The notes: generated by a model not told the origin, from the letters alone. Counted from the stretch's first letter, positions 7,726 to 17,377 are shown. The stretch is DNA of 64,000 nt from Hyphobacterium sp. SN044 (GCF_021864465.1 NZ_JAKKUV010000004.1:62001-126000); one strand, 5' to 3'. Made by a program: numbers and translations.

Positions 7726-9354
7726 CTAGACGCCCCCCAGAACGCGGCGGACTTCAGACGGACTGGTCAGACCCGCCTCGATCTTGGCGCGGGCGTCATC
7801 GAGAATGGAGGGCGCCCCGGTCTTGCGCGCCTTCTTCTCGATCTCGTGCGAGGACACGCCGTCGCGCAGAGTCTCGGAAATCGCGCCATCGATCTCGATG
7901 AATTCGAACACGCCGGAACGGCCGCGATAGCCGGTGTCGTCGCAGGCGGGGCAGCCCTTCGCCTCGAAAGCCTGCGACAGACCTTCGGGGGGCTCGACCG
8001 GCGTCTTGCACTCCGGACAGAGCATGCGCACCAGGCGCTGGGCGATGGCGAGGCGCAGGGTAGACCGCAGGAGCGCCGGGTCGACGCCCATGTCGATGAG
8101 GCGCGGCGCAGCGCCGGCAGCGGTGTTGGTGTGGACGGTGGCCAGAACGAGGTGGCCGGTCAGCGCGGCATTGACCGCGATCTCGGCAGTTTCACCATCG
8201 CGCAACTCGCCGACCACGATGATATCCGGGTCGTGGCGCAGCACCGAACGAAGCACGGCGGCAAAGGTCAGGCCGATGGCCGGGTTCACCGCGATCTGGT
8301 TGACGCCCTCGATCTGGTATTCGATCGGGTCCTCGATCGAGATCAGCTTGCGCCCTGGTGCGTTGAGCTTCGAGAGCGCACCGGCGAGTGTCGTCGTCTT
8401 GCCCGAGCCGGTGGGACCGGTGACGAGGACGAGGCCATAGGGCGCTTCGAGATGATGCAGGAGCAGGTCGCGGTCGGCGTCCGACAGGCCGACGCTTTCG
8501 AGCGAAACGGTCGTGTCGCGGTCTTCCAAGAGGCGGATGGTGATGCTCTCGCCATGGGCGGTCGGCGCGGTCGCGACGCGCAGGTCCAGCGCGCGTCCGG
8601 CGACGGCGATGCGGGCGCGGCCATCCTGCGGCCGGCGGCGCTCGGCGATGTCCAGACCGGCGAGAATCTTCACCCGGCTCGCGACAAGGCGCGACAGGGC
8701 GGCCGGCGGCGAGGGGCGTTCCTGCAGCACGCCGTCGATGCGGAAGCGCAGGCGCAGCCGGTCGCGGAAGGGCTCGATATGGATGTCGGAGGCGCGCGAC
8801 TTCAGCGCGTCGGCGAGGATGCCGTTCACGAGCCGGACGACCGGGGCCTCGCTGGCGAGGTCCTTCAGGTTCTCGGTATCGCCTTCGCCCGCTTCCCCGC
8901 TTAGCGCGGCGGCGAGGCGGTTCTCGCCCTCGCCATACCAGCGCGCGATGGCGGCCTCGATATCGGCGAAGGTCGCGATCGCGATCTCGACCTGTTTGCC
9001 GGAGGCGAGGCGAACCCCGTCCGGTCCCGCACTGTCGGTCGGGTCGGCCACGGCGAGCTGGATCGCGTCGTCGGTCTGTCCAACCGGAACCACCCAGGAT
9101 TCGCGCAGGAAGTCCGGCGATACGCCGACCCCGTCCGGGGGTGCGTCGGGGAAGTCGGCCGCACCGATCTGCGGCAGGCCATGTGCGGCGGCGAGGGCGT
9201 CGGCGATGGCCGGGTCGGACGCGGTGCCGAGGCGGCGCAGAGCGCGGGTCAGCGGCTCGCCGGTCTCCTGTGCCAGACGGCGGGCACGCGCGGCGTCGGC
9301 GGGAGACAATCCCGCGACCCGGTCGAGCCATTCCATTCCGGCATTTCCGTCCAT
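7726..9354 (-). CDS. gspE: Type II secretion assembly ATPase GspE (locus 1)
   Basis: A 542-residue secretion ATPase. The N-terminal GspE_N domain occupies about residues 1-150. The ATPase core carries SRASDIHIEPF, Walker A GPTGSGKTTT near residue 313, the Asp box, Walker B region DPDIIVVGELRDGETAEIAV and the His box TGHLVLATVHTN. A four-cysteine zinc motif (LCPEC ... GCPAC) lies near residues 440-470. It powers pseudopilus growth through GspL and GspF. It directly precedes gspF and follows the RgpF-like gene by 5 bases, so the glycan-related genes are within the same transcript. Confidence 0.95.
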   Translation of the reverse strand: MDGNAGMEWLDRVAGLSPADAARARRLAQETGEPLTRALRRLGTASDPAIADALAAAHGLPQIGAADFPDAPPDGVGVSPDFLRESWVVPVGQTDDAIQLAVADPTDSAGPDGVRLASGKQVEIAIATFADIEAAIARWYGEGENRLAAALSGEAGEGDTENLKDLASEAPVVRLVNGILADALKSRASDIHIEPFRDRLRLRFRIDGVLQERPSPPAALSRLVASRVKILAGLDIAERRRPQDGRARIAVAGRALDLRVATAPTAHGESITIRLLEDRDTTVSLESVGLSDADRDLLLHHLEAPYGLVLVTGPTGSGKTTTLAGALSKLNAPGRKLISIEDPIEYQIEGVNQIAVNPAIGLTFAAVLRSVLRHDPDIIVVGELRDGETAEIAVNAALTGHLVLATVHTNTAAGAAPRLIDMGVDPALLRSTLRLAIAQRLVRMLCPECKTPVEPPEGLSQAFEAKGCPACDDTGYRGRSGVFEFIEIDGAISETLRDGVSSHEIEKKARKTGAPSILDDARAKIEAGLTSPSEVRRVLGGV

Positions 9355-9359
9355 GACGA

Positions 9360-10418
9360 TCAGATCACCCGGTTCTTCGCGATCACCCGCAGATGGTCGA
9401 CGATCATTTCGGTATCATAGCGGCTGGCGGAGGAAATGACGTCACTCCATTCATAGAGCCGGGGCATGCCGATCGGATTCGAGGTCAGGACCTCGCGCTT
9501 CAGATAGGGGAAGCCGTCCGTGATCAGCCGGTCCCAGAAGAAGTGGCAGGGATTCATCGGCGCGCCGTGATCAGCGAGGTGGCACATGAATTTCAAGAGT
9601 TCGCGGTGTTGTTGCGCGAGGCTTTCCTCGTTGGTCAGGTCATGCTTGCGGACGTCTTCGCAGAAGCCCGTAACCATCGGGCGGTAGGGCCAGACCGCCT
9701 TGCATTTCAGGCCCGCCTTGGTCAGGCGGCCGGTCAGGCCGATCTCCAGCTTGTTGATGATCCAGGACTTGGAATTGACGTGCTTCCAGTCGTCCCAGAG
9801 CGCGCGGACACCCTCGTGCTGGAGCGCAGCGCGGTGGAAGAGCAGGAAATAGCTCTGCAGATGCCAGCGCGTATCCCAGCTTTCGGTCAGGCCCCAGACA
9901 TCGGCTTCGGAGGGCTTCATCTTCTTGATGATCGGGCCGAGCTTCTGGAACGGGCCGTAGGTGGAGTCGTTGATGAAGATCAGGCTGTCGAGCGCGTCAT
10001 AGTCCGGGACGAGTTTCAGACCGTCGCGATAGGCCCCGAAATCATAGCCGCGATTGCTGCGCCAGGCGAACAGCGCGCAATGGGGCAGGGCCTTGGCGAC
10101 TTCGGCTTCCGGGCATTTCGGACTGTTGGAGACGACGATGACGGCGCGTCCGGCATCGGTCAGTCCCTTGATGTGGGCGAGGAGGAAGTCGTGCACCCGG
10201 CCGCCGGCATCCCAGGTGACGAGGACGGCGACATCCTTCGCGCCCGAGAGTGTCTGTTCGCCCTCCCATGTCTGTTTGACCATGGAGCGATTGCCGAACA
10301 GGCTGGCAATCCCGACCGAAATCGCCTGCGGGACGTAGTCCTTGCGCTGGCGCGCTCCGAAGAAGGCCCAGTAAAGCGGTTTCAGCGGATTCAAGAATTT
10401 CGGCAGCGCCACGCCCAT
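9360..10418 (-). CDS. RgpF-type (rhamnan synthesis protein F family) protein inside T2SS locus 1
   Basis: A 352-residue soluble protein. Motifs VAVLVTWDAGGRVHDFLL, SNRGYDFGAYRDGL, FINDSTYGPF and YFLLFHRAAL match the RgpF/rhamnan synthesis F family, which has a glycosyltransferase-like fold and is found in polysaccharide and O-antigen loci. The substrate is not deducible. It lies between the methyltransferase gene and gspE on the same strand with short gaps, so it is likely cotranscribed with the T2SS. GTG at 10412, with AGGGG six bases upstream, is an alternative start to ATG at 10418. Confidence 0.8.
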   Translation of the reverse strand: MGVALPKFLNPLKPLYWAFFGARQRKDYVPQAISVGIASLFGNRSMVKQTWEGEQTLSGAKDVAVLVTWDAGGRVHDFLLAHIKGLTDAGRAVIVVSNSPKCPEAEVAKALPHCALFAWRSNRGYDFGAYRDGLKLVPDYDALDSLIFINDSTYGPFQKLGPIIKKMKPSEADVWGLTESWDTRWHLQSYFLLFHRAALQHEGVRALWDDWKHVNSKSWIINKLEIGLTGRLTKAGLKCKAVWPYRPMVTGFCEDVRKHDLTNEESLAQQHRELLKFMCHLADHGAPMNPCHFFWDRLITDGFPYLKREVLTSNPIGMPRLYEWSDVISSASRYDTEMIVDHLRVIAKNRVI

Positions 10419-10447
10419 CCCCTCATTCGTATCCGGCCGGACAAGTT

Positions 10448-12553
10448 CTAGCCCTGAAGCTCTGCAAGACGCGAGCCTATCGCAGTGTCGAAAGCATGCG
10501 GTTCGGCCGATTTCGCGACCTCCAGGGCGGAGATCGCCATGGCCCGCCCCTCGGTTTCGCCGGCCACCTGGTGCGCCAATGCCTTGTGGAAGAGCGCCGT
10601 CAGCCGCTCCTCGCCCTGGCTGCGCCGTTCGGCGCGATCGAACCAGATTGCAGCCTCGGACGGTTTGCCGTCATGGTTGAGGCAGTAGATGCCCATGGCG
10701 AAGGCGACCGAGGCGCTCAGTGCCTCGGCGTCCTCGGGCCAGGTGCGGATCTCGTTGGCCGGCGCCCGCGCTGCCTCACCGTCGGCGGCCTGCATGGCGT
10801 CGATCAGGGCCCGGCAGGGCTTCACCGAAGATCGATCGGGCGGAGCGGGCGGCCTGTCCAGATCGCGCAGCCGTGCCGCGAAGACCTCATATTCGCGCGG
10901 ATCGGTCATGGCATCGCGCGCCATCGCGTACCAGCGACGCGCGGCATCCGATTGTCCCGCCGCTCGGGCCAGTTCGGCCAGTCCCGCGGCGGCATAGCCT
11001 CCTGCCGCGGTGACCGGAGTGCCGTTCGATCGAGCGGTTTCCAGCCGGTCCTGGACCAGCAGGCGGAGGCGGTCCACCAGGTGCGGACGGCCGGTCAGTG
11101 CGCCTTCGGCATAAACCTGAAACAGGGCGGCTTCCCACAGATCCTGAGGCAACAGGCTTTGCTGGCCGAGCAGGGCGAGCAGGTCTTTCGAGGCGCTTTC
11201 CGGATCGGTCTTCGACGTCAGCATCGCCATGTGCAGGCGGGCGCGGAAGGCGGCGTCCTCGGTTTCGCGGCAGGCGGCGAACATGGATTCGAACACGTCC
11301 TGGCCCGTCTTCGCGGCGCGGACGCAGGCGCGGTAAAGCTCCATCGCCTCGCCCGTCCGGCCCTGCTGTTCGCGCAGGCGCGCGGCGTAGAACAGGGCGA
11401 TGGCAAGGTTGAACGGAAAGTTGGCCGCGTAGTCACGGATCGCCCGGCCGGCATTGGTTTCCGGCTCGGTATAGGCCGGGCGGACCTGGCCGGGGCGGCC
11501 CATGTCGAAGCCGAAGTCTGCCTTCCAGCGGCGGGTCAGGGCGGCGAGCGCTTCGTCCGCCTCGTCCCAGCTGCCAGAATGCACACATTCCTTCAGATAG
11601 CGCACCGCGAAGCCGGCGAAGAGCGCCGGGTCGGGGGCGAGGGAGTCGCGCCGCTGTTTCAGATAGGCGCGGTATTTCGTCCGTTCGGGGCGGGCGGTGA
11701 AATCGACCTCGACCGGGTGGCGCGACGCCACGGCATAGAGGGTGGAATCGCCCTCCTTCACAGTGACATGCGGGAAACCGGCCCGGTTGAGCGCGCGTGT
11801 CAGGCCGTCGGCGGTGAAGATGACGAGGTGGTGGCCGGCCACGATGATGGGGCGGAGCGCATCGAGAGACGCATCGCGGGTCACCGCCGCCGCATCGGGC
11901 GTCGTCACGACCAGCGCGCCATCGGTTGCAACTGCCGAGGCGAGCGCCGCGAGGAAGGGGTCGGGATCGTTGACGTGCTCGATCACTTCCGACGACAGGA
12001 CCCGGTCGAACGGGCCGTCGGGCAGCGGATTGTCCGCGCTGAGATATTCCGGGACATGATCATGTCCGAGGTCGCGCGCACCGACCCCGGCAATGAAGGA
12101 GGGATCGATATTGCGGGCCCGCCAGCCGAGGGCGCGGGAGGCGAAGTCAACGGAGAAGCCGTAGCCGCCGCCGACCTCGAGATAGGACGAGACCTTTTCC
12201 GGCTCGGCCCAGGCCAGCGGGGCGATCATCGCGTCGAGACCGGCCCCGACCTCGAGATAGAATTTGCGGGCGATGTCGGCGTCCTTGCGGCTCTCGTATT
12301 TGAAGGGCCGGGCGTCCGGGTAATGCAGCGTGCCGCAGTCGGCACACTCGAACAGGGCGTACCGCTTCTTCGGCTCGAAGGGCGGCGAGGCGTCGAGCTG
12401 CTTTTCCATGAGGCCATGCGCATGGCAGGCCGGGCATGTGAGTTCGCGGTAACCGTTCGCGCGCCAGACCACCCAGGGCTCGAGCGAGACCTTCTTCTTC
12501 TGCTTCTTCGCGGCCTTGCGGCGCGGGCGTATGGTCAGCGAGGACACCTGCAT
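10448..12553 (-). CDS. Zinc-ribbon/SAM-methyltransferase fused to a long helical (TPR-like) region
   Basis: A 701-residue protein. After a Lys/Arg-rich N-terminus (RRKAAKKQKKK) comes a zinc-ribbon with two CxxC pairs (CPAC and CADC, about residues 37-75). A class I methyltransferase domain follows (SAM motif SYLEVGGGYGFSVDF, then VLSSEVIEHVNDPDPFLAAL and LVVTTPDAAAV, about 110-270). The remaining ~400 residues are helical with TPR/Sel1-like periodicity and no membrane segment. The pattern resembles methyltransferases that modify sugars or glycan precursors in O-antigen loci. The start at 12553 gives a 20-base gap to the prepilin peptidase; the longer open frame upstream would overlap that gene. 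The substrate is unknown. Confidence 0.75.
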   Translation of the reverse strand: MQVSSLTIRPRRKAAKKQKKKVSLEPWVVWRANGYRELTCPACHAHGLMEKQLDASPPFEPKKRYALFECADCGTLHYPDARPFKYESRKDADIARKFYLEVGAGLDAMIAPLAWAEPEKVSSYLEVGGGYGFSVDFASRALGWRARNIDPSFIAGVGARDLGHDHVPEYLSADNPLPDGPFDRVLSSEVIEHVNDPDPFLAALASAVATDGALVVTTPDAAAVTRDASLDALRPIIVAGHHLVIFTADGLTRALNRAGFPHVTVKEGDSTLYAVASRHPVEVDFTARPERTKYRAYLKQRRDSLAPDPALFAGFAVRYLKECVHSGSWDEADEALAALTRRWKADFGFDMGRPGQVRPAYTEPETNAGRAIRDYAANFPFNLAIALFYAARLREQQGRTGEAMELYRACVRAAKTGQDVFESMFAACRETEDAAFRARLHMAMLTSKTDPESASKDLLALLGQQSLLPQDLWEAALFQVYAEGALTGRPHLVDRLRLLVQDRLETARSNGTPVTAAGGYAAAGLAELARAAGQSDAARRWYAMARDAMTDPREYEVFAARLRDLDRPPAPPDRSSVKPCRALIDAMQAADGEAARAPANEIRTWPEDAEALSASVAFAMGIYCLNHDGKPSEAAIWFDRAERRSQGEERLTALFHKALAHQVAGETEGRAMAISALEVAKSAEPHAFDTAIGSRLAELQG

Positions 12554-12573
12554 TCGTCTCTTCTGCCTTGCGA

Positions 12574-13335
12574 TCAGCCTGCCGCCAAGGGCGAACGCAC
12601 GAGAAGGAAGGCGAGGAATACACCCGCTGCGAGGCCCGGACCGAAGGGCAGGGCAAGATCGCGGGTGAGCTTGGTGCCGAACACGGAGGCGATCGCCACA
12701 CCGAACAGGGTCAGGCCCGCGCCGATTGCGACGATCCAGGGCAGGGCGACCAGCCCACACCAGGCGCCGCCCGCGGCCAGCAGTTTGGCATCGCCCATGC
12801 CGAGCCCTTCGCGGCCGCGCAGCAGGCGATAAAGGAATGCGATCCCGGCAAGGATCACATAGCCGGTCACGGCTCCGGCCGCGGCCCAGACCAGCGCGTC
12901 CGTTCCGCCGAGGCCATAGCTGACCGCCAGACCCGCCGGGATCAGGCCGAGCGTGATGACGTCCGGCAAAAGGAAGGTGCGGAAATCGACCAGAGAGGCG
13001 AACAGCAGCGACCAGCCGAGAAGGGCGGCAATCAGCGTCGTCCAGCCGTCAGTCGCGAGGACGGCGGCAACGGCCACGAAGATGGCGACGGCTTCGCCCG
13101 CTGGGTGCAATGGCCAGATCTTCGTCTCGCAGGTGCGGCACTTTCCGCCCTGAACGATATAGCTGAGGACGGGGACGAGATCGCGCAGGCCAAGCGTCCG
13201 GCCGCAGCCTTCGCAGGACGAGCGGGAAACGCCGACGCGGCTCCAGTCCGGCCAGGCCCGGGCTGTGGCCGTGACGAAGCTGCCGATGAAGGGCGAGCCG
13301 GCGATCAGGAAGATATCGAGGAAGGCTGTGCTCAC
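12574..13335 (-). CDS. gspO: Prepilin peptidase (type IV leader peptidase/N-methyltransferase)
   Basis: A 253-residue polytopic membrane aspartyl protease that cleaves after the Gly of pseudopilin leaders and N-methylates the new terminus. An N-terminal region contains two CxxC pairs (CEGC and CRTC). The two catalytic aspartates appear in LVDFRTFLLPD and GMGDAKLLAAGGAW; about seven membrane helices follow the family pattern and LPFGPGLA is near the end. The start is GTG at 13335, overlapping the gspD stop by 4 bases. It is the only prepilin peptidase seen here and would have to serve both T2SS loci unless another copy lies elsewhere. Confidence 0.95.
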   Translation of the reverse strand: MSTAFLDIFLIAGSPFIGSFVTATARAWPDWSRVGVSRSSCEGCGRTLGLRDLVPVLSYIVQGGKCRTCETKIWPLHPAGEAVAIFVAVAAVLATDGWTTLIAALLGWSLLFASLVDFRTFLLPDVITLGLIPAGLAVSYGLGGTDALVWAAAGAVTGYVILAGIAFLYRLLRGREGLGMGDAKLLAAGGAWCGLVALPWIVAIGAGLTLFGVAIASVFGTKLTRDLALPFGPGLAAGVFLAFLLVRSPLAAG

Positions 13336-15386
13336 TCGGTGTCCGGCTGAAGCAGCTCCATGCGGCGGCGGATTTCGTCGGTCACGGCGGCCGCCTCATC
13401 GTCGTTCGAGACCACGCGCGGCGTGATGAAGACGAGGAGTTCGGTCCGGTTGGTCGTGATTTCCGTCGAGGACAGGAGGTCGCCGAGATAGGGGATGCTG
13501 GCCACGCCCGGAATGCCACGGCGGCCGGAATTGCGGCTCTCGTCGATCAGACCGCCGAGAATGATGGTCTGGCCCGAGCGCACCGAGACGGTCGAGGAAA
13601 TGCGCCGCGTCGAGATGGTCGGGGTCAGGTCGCCGGTCGAGGCCGTCGTCGAGACGTCGGAGACTTCCTGGTCGATTTCGAGCGTCACGAGGCCGGTCGA
13701 GCTGACGCGCGGCGTGACGGTGAGGATGACGCCGGTGTCGCGGAACTCGATATTGTTCACCACCGGCGAGTCCGGGTTCACGACCGAATTCGACGTGCGG
13801 GTGACGATCGGGACCTCGTCGCCGACCTGGAACTCGGCCGTGCGGTTGTCCAGCACCATGACGGACGGCGAGGAGACGACCGTCAGATCGGTGACGTTGG
13901 ACAGGGCATCGAGCGCGAAACGGGCATTGTCGCCGCTTTCCAGGAGGAAGTTGAAGCCGGGGAAGGTGCCGTTGGCGTCGAAGCCGTCGAGGCCGAAACC
14001 GCCGCGGCCGGAATCGGCGACGCCGTCGATGCCGTTGGTTTCGAAGAAGAATTGCACGCCATAGCGCAGCGTATCGTTGAGGCGGACCTCGGCGATCACC
14101 GCATCGATCAGAACCTGCGCCGGGGCACGGTCGATGGATTCCAGAGCCCGCTGCACCAGGGCCTGACCGCCCGGATCCGCGAGGACGAGGATGGCGTTGT
14201 TGATCGGGTCGGCGATAACGCGGATCGCGCCGGACGGCCGCGTGGCGCCTGCGGAGGCACCGCTGCCGCCACCGGTTTCTGCCGAGGCTGCGGGCAGGTC
14301 GGGCGAGACGCCGGATGCGCCGCCTGTCCCTTCGGAGAAGAGCTGGTTCAACAGCTCGGCCGTGGCTTCGGCTTCCCCGTTCTCAAGAAAGAAGGTGCGC
14401 AGCGTCGCGCCGCCGGGACCGCCGGTGTCGAGACGGGTCACCCATTCGCGGACGTTTTCCAGAAGCCCCGGGCTGGCGGCGATAATCAGTAGCGCATTGA
14501 GCCGCTCAATCGCCTGAACGCGCAGCGCGCCGGCACTGGCGCCTTCGGCCTGGGCGAGGAAGATGGAATTGATCTCGGTGACCATGTCGGTCGCCGTCGC
14601 ATTGAGGAGCGGCATCAGCGCGACGCTCATCCCCGACATCCAGTCGACGTCGAAAGCCGCGGCGGCCTCGACCGCGTTGCGGCGCTCCGGCGCGGTGCCG
14701 ACGATGATCAGAAGGTTGCGGGCCGGATCGGCGCGCAGCGAGCCGGGCCGGGTGACCACCGATTCCAGCAACTGGCGCATGTTCGCGGCGGAAATGTATT
14801 GCAGCGGAATGACCGACACGCCCCAGCCGGGCTGGCTTGACTGGGCGATGCGAGCGAGACCGGAGGTCATCGCCTCGCCGGCCGGCATGATGCGATAGAT
14901 GCCGTCGGACTGAACCAGCGTCGCGTTGTTCACGGCCAGTGCGGCCTCGAACAGGGCAAGCAAGGCATCACGCGAGAGCGGGCGCGGCGTGGTCGCCGTC
15001 ACCCGGCCCTGGACGCGCGGGTCGATGATGAAGGGTTCGTCGAGCAGATCGCCGAACAGGGTCTGGGCCGCCTCGTCAATGCGGGCGTCGGCGAAGTTCA
15101 CCGTATAGGCCCCGCTTTCGAGCTGGTCGCCGCGCGATCGCGGCGGCGCGACCCGCTGGTTGTTTCCGTACTGGACGAAGCCATCGACATTACCCGCCGG
15201 GCCCTCGGCGATGGTCCGTCCCGCTGTGTCCGGTGCGGGAGGAACGGTCAGCACTTCCCGCGAAGTCGGGATGCGGGACAACGGATCGATCGACACGTCA
15301 CGCGGCCCGTCCGTGGCGCAGGCTGTCGCAATGAGCGCCAGGCAAACCACCGCCAGCCGCGCAGGATGGAGAAGACTCCGACCCAT
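13332..15386 (-). CDS. gspD: Type II secretion secretin GspD with lipobox (locus 1)
   Basis: A 684-residue outer-membrane secretin. The N-terminal signal ends in LALIATAC, a plausible lipobox with Cys23, so it may be lipidated. The N0 domain (YTVNFADARIDEAAQTLFG) is followed by N1-N3 repeats with a Gly/Ser/Ala-rich insertion near residues 360-390. The secretin core (about 430-670) has VPIVTRTSNSVV, TVSVRSGQTIILGGLIDES and IPYLGDLLSS. ATG at 15386 is preferred over an upstream TTG because GGACGGGG sits just before it. It precedes the prepilin peptidase by a 4-base overlap. Confidence 0.95.
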   Translation of the reverse strand: MGRSLLHPARLAVVCLALIATACATDGPRDVSIDPLSRIPTSREVLTVPPAPDTAGRTIAEGPAGNVDGFVQYGNNQRVAPPRSRGDQLESGAYTVNFADARIDEAAQTLFGDLLDEPFIIDPRVQGRVTATTPRPLSRDALLALFEAALAVNNATLVQSDGIYRIMPAGEAMTSGLARIAQSSQPGWGVSVIPLQYISAANMRQLLESVVTRPGSLRADPARNLLIIVGTAPERRNAVEAAAAFDVDWMSGMSVALMPLLNATATDMVTEINSIFLAQAEGASAGALRVQAIERLNALLIIAASPGLLENVREWVTRLDTGGPGGATLRTFFLENGEAEATAELLNQLFSEGTGGASGVSPDLPAASAETGGGSGASAGATRPSGAIRVIADPINNAILVLADPGGQALVQRALESIDRAPAQVLIDAVIAEVRLNDTLRYGVQFFFETNGIDGVADSGRGGFGLDGFDANGTFPGFNFLLESGDNARFALDALSNVTDLTVVSSPSVMVLDNRTAEFQVGDEVPIVTRTSNSVVNPDSPVVNNIEFRDTGVILTVTPRVSSTGLVTLEIDQEVSDVSTTASTGDLTPTISTRRISSTVSVRSGQTIILGGLIDESRNSGRRGIPGVASIPYLGDLLSSTEITTNRTELLVFITPRVVSNDDEAAAVTDEIRRRMELLQPDTE

Positions 15387-15483
15387 ACCAAAACCCCGTC
15401 CGATCAACCGTCGGTTTGCACTTTAAGCAGAAAGCGTTCGCTGTCCCAAGGTTCTACACAGCCATGGCGGGTGAAATCGCGAT

Positions 15484-17046
15484 TCAGTTTTCGCCTGCCG
15501 CGGTGCGAAGTGCGTCTTCCTCGGCCCAGCGCGTCTCGTATTCGGGTGTCCGTTCGACACGCTGGTGACCCTCGGCCCGCCACAAGGTGAAGACCCGCTC
15601 GCGGCCACCGCCGACCGGAATGCGGATCTCGCCGGCCGGTTCGAATGTCTCGAAATCCTCGCGCATGCGGTGCGTATCGAGCGGGCGGTGCGAGACGACA
15701 AGCACACGCCCTGCGTAGTCGAGCGGCAGCGGCCAAGTCTGGTCGGCGTGATTGTGCGGTGTGGCAAAGCGCTGCCACATGAAGAGTTCCGGTTCGATAC
15801 TGCTGCCATAGCGCTGCATCTCGTGGAAGACGTTGCGGTCGTCGAAGACCACGCCGTCATAATCGCCGGCATTGGCAGCGTCGGCGACGGCGGTCGCGGT
15901 TTCTTCCCAGTTGCGGACCCGCTTGAAGGCGTTCGACAATCCGAGCGTCTCGGCGAGCGGGGGCGACATCGCGACGCTGGTGAAGACGATGCCGACCATA
16001 CAGCTGACCGCGACCGAGACGTAGAGCATCCAGCGCCGCCAGGGGCGGCCGGACATCAGGATGAGGGCGACGAGAAGGCTCGCGGCGACATAGGTCGCGG
16101 CCGCCCAGTTCGCGTGGGCGCGGCTGATGAAGGCCTGTGCCGAGACGACCAGCAGGATCGGCAGTGAATAGAGAACGAGGAAGAGCCGGTTGTTGCCGTC
16201 CATCGCGAAGGGGCGCTTCAGCGCGAGCCAGAAGCCGGCCAGCAGCGTGCCGAAGAGGGCCGGTCCGTAACCGATGAATTGCGCGCCGAGGAAATCGGCC
16301 AACTCGTCGAAATGGAAGTAGTTGCCGCCCCAATTCGCATTGTCCGCCGTGTGCTGGACCGTCGCGAAGTCGTTGGCGGCATTCCACAGCATGTTCGGCA
16401 GGAGGAAGGTCATGGCGATGAGGCCGGCGACGAGCCCCTTGAGGGACAGGAGCGCCCGGCGTGCCGGCGGATCGAGGGCGATGGCGAGGCCCGTGCCGAT
16501 CACGAAATAGATGATGGCGTATTTGGCCAGAAAGCCGAGGCCGACCGCGACGCCGAGGCCGATCGCGCTGGCCCAGCCGCCGCCCTGCCGAAGGCGGATC
16601 AGCGCGTAGAGCGCGCCCGACCAGAAGGTCAGAAGAATGGCGTCGGTGGAGATGATCCCGGCCGACAGCCAGGCCCCCGGCATGGTCAGATAGATGACGG
16701 CCGCCCAGAAGCCGGTCTTCGGCGCGTCCAGCCGGCTGCCCGCAAGCAGCAGGAAAAGCCCGGTAAAGGCGTGGAAGATGTTCGAGGGCAGGCGGATCGC
16801 GAAATCGGTGACGCCGAGCAGCGAGGTCGAGGCGGAGATCACCCAGGCGATCAGGGGCGGCTTCGAGAAATACCCCCAGTCGAGATTCTGCGACCAGACC
16901 CAGTATTGCGCCTCGTCCGGATAGAGATCGACCGGGCTGAGCGAGAGGAGAATGATCCGCGTCAGGGTCAGGACGGTGATGAAAGCCAGTCCGGCGCGCA
17001 GCCAGATCCGGTCGATGGAATCAGTCCGGTGTCCCGCCTCAGTCAC
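15484..17046 (-). CDS. GT39-family (ArnT/PMT-like) membrane glycosyltransferase
   Basis: A 520-residue integral membrane glycosyltransferase. The first periplasmic loop has LYPDEAQYWVWSQNLDWGYF and KPPLIAW, typical of GT-C enzymes that transfer a sugar from a polyprenyl-phosphate carrier onto lipid A, glycans or proteins. About ten transmembrane helices follow, then a ~120-residue soluble periplasmic C-terminal domain. GTG at 17046 is chosen because GGGGAGGA lies 4 bases upstream; ATG at 17079 has no such site. It stands 98 bases before gspD on the same strand and could be the first gene of the T2SS transcript. Confidence 0.85.
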   Translation of the reverse strand: MTEAGHRTDSIDRIWLRAGLAFITVLTLTRIILLSLSPVDLYPDEAQYWVWSQNLDWGYFSKPPLIAWVISASTSLLGVTDFAIRLPSNIFHAFTGLFLLLAGSRLDAPKTGFWAAVIYLTMPGAWLSAGIISTDAILLTFWSGALYALIRLRQGGGWASAIGLGVAVGLGFLAKYAIIYFVIGTGLAIALDPPARRALLSLKGLVAGLIAMTFLLPNMLWNAANDFATVQHTADNANWGGNYFHFDELADFLGAQFIGYGPALFGTLLAGFWLALKRPFAMDGNNRLFLVLYSLPILLVVSAQAFISRAHANWAAATYVAASLLVALILMSGRPWRRWMLYVSVAVSCMVGIVFTSVAMSPPLAETLGLSNAFKRVRNWEETATAVADAANAGDYDGVVFDDRNVFHEMQRYGSSIEPELFMWQRFATPHNHADQTWPLPLDYAGRVLVVSHRPLDTHRMREDFETFEPAGEIRIPVGGGRERVFTLWRAEGHQRVERTPEYETRWAEEDALRTAAGEN

Positions 17047-17377
17047 GCCGTCCTCCCCGCCTGCGGACAGGTGTCGCATTTTCGCCGCAGCAGGGCAGAA
17101 ATCGCGGTTCCGGAGGGGGACGTCAACCCGGCTTGGCGGTGGCGCGAAGGTGCGGCGGGCTGACGCAGCTTTCGGGGGAATCCGATTGTGTGGATTACGG
17201 AATCCGATTTCGCGTTCAGTTTGCCCGGATTGCCTTATCCAGACACGCCCCGACCGCCGTCGCAAAACGTTCACAAACCTGTCACGTAAGTGTTGAGGGC
17301 CGGGCCTAATTGCCGCCGCGTCAAACGAGGGGCACTGCGCCCCGTCCATTTTGGTCGAGAGTGGGGGACCACCCGTA
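17047..17377. promoter_or_regulatory. Divergent intergenic region between GT39 gene and Oar-like TonB receptor
   Basis: About 330 bases without a gene. It must carry the promoters for the divergent GT39/T2SS unit and the TonB receptor. Besides the Pho-box-like array listed separately, no clear hairpin or small reading frame was found. Confidence 0.5.
17268..17296 (+). promoter_or_regulatory. Pho-box-like array upstream of Oar-like TonB receptor
   Basis: Three 7-mers spaced 11 bases apart: CGTTCAC, CTGTCAC and GTGTTGA, separated by AAAC and GTAA. The 7+4 layout is that of PhoB-binding Pho boxes (consensus CTGTCAT repeats). It lies about 80 bases before the receptor start. Confidence 0.5.

Noticed and set aside
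10496-12832. 778-codon plus-strand frame opposite the methyltransferase gene
   Set aside because: The minus strand holds zinc-ribbon and SAM motifs; the plus frame has none.
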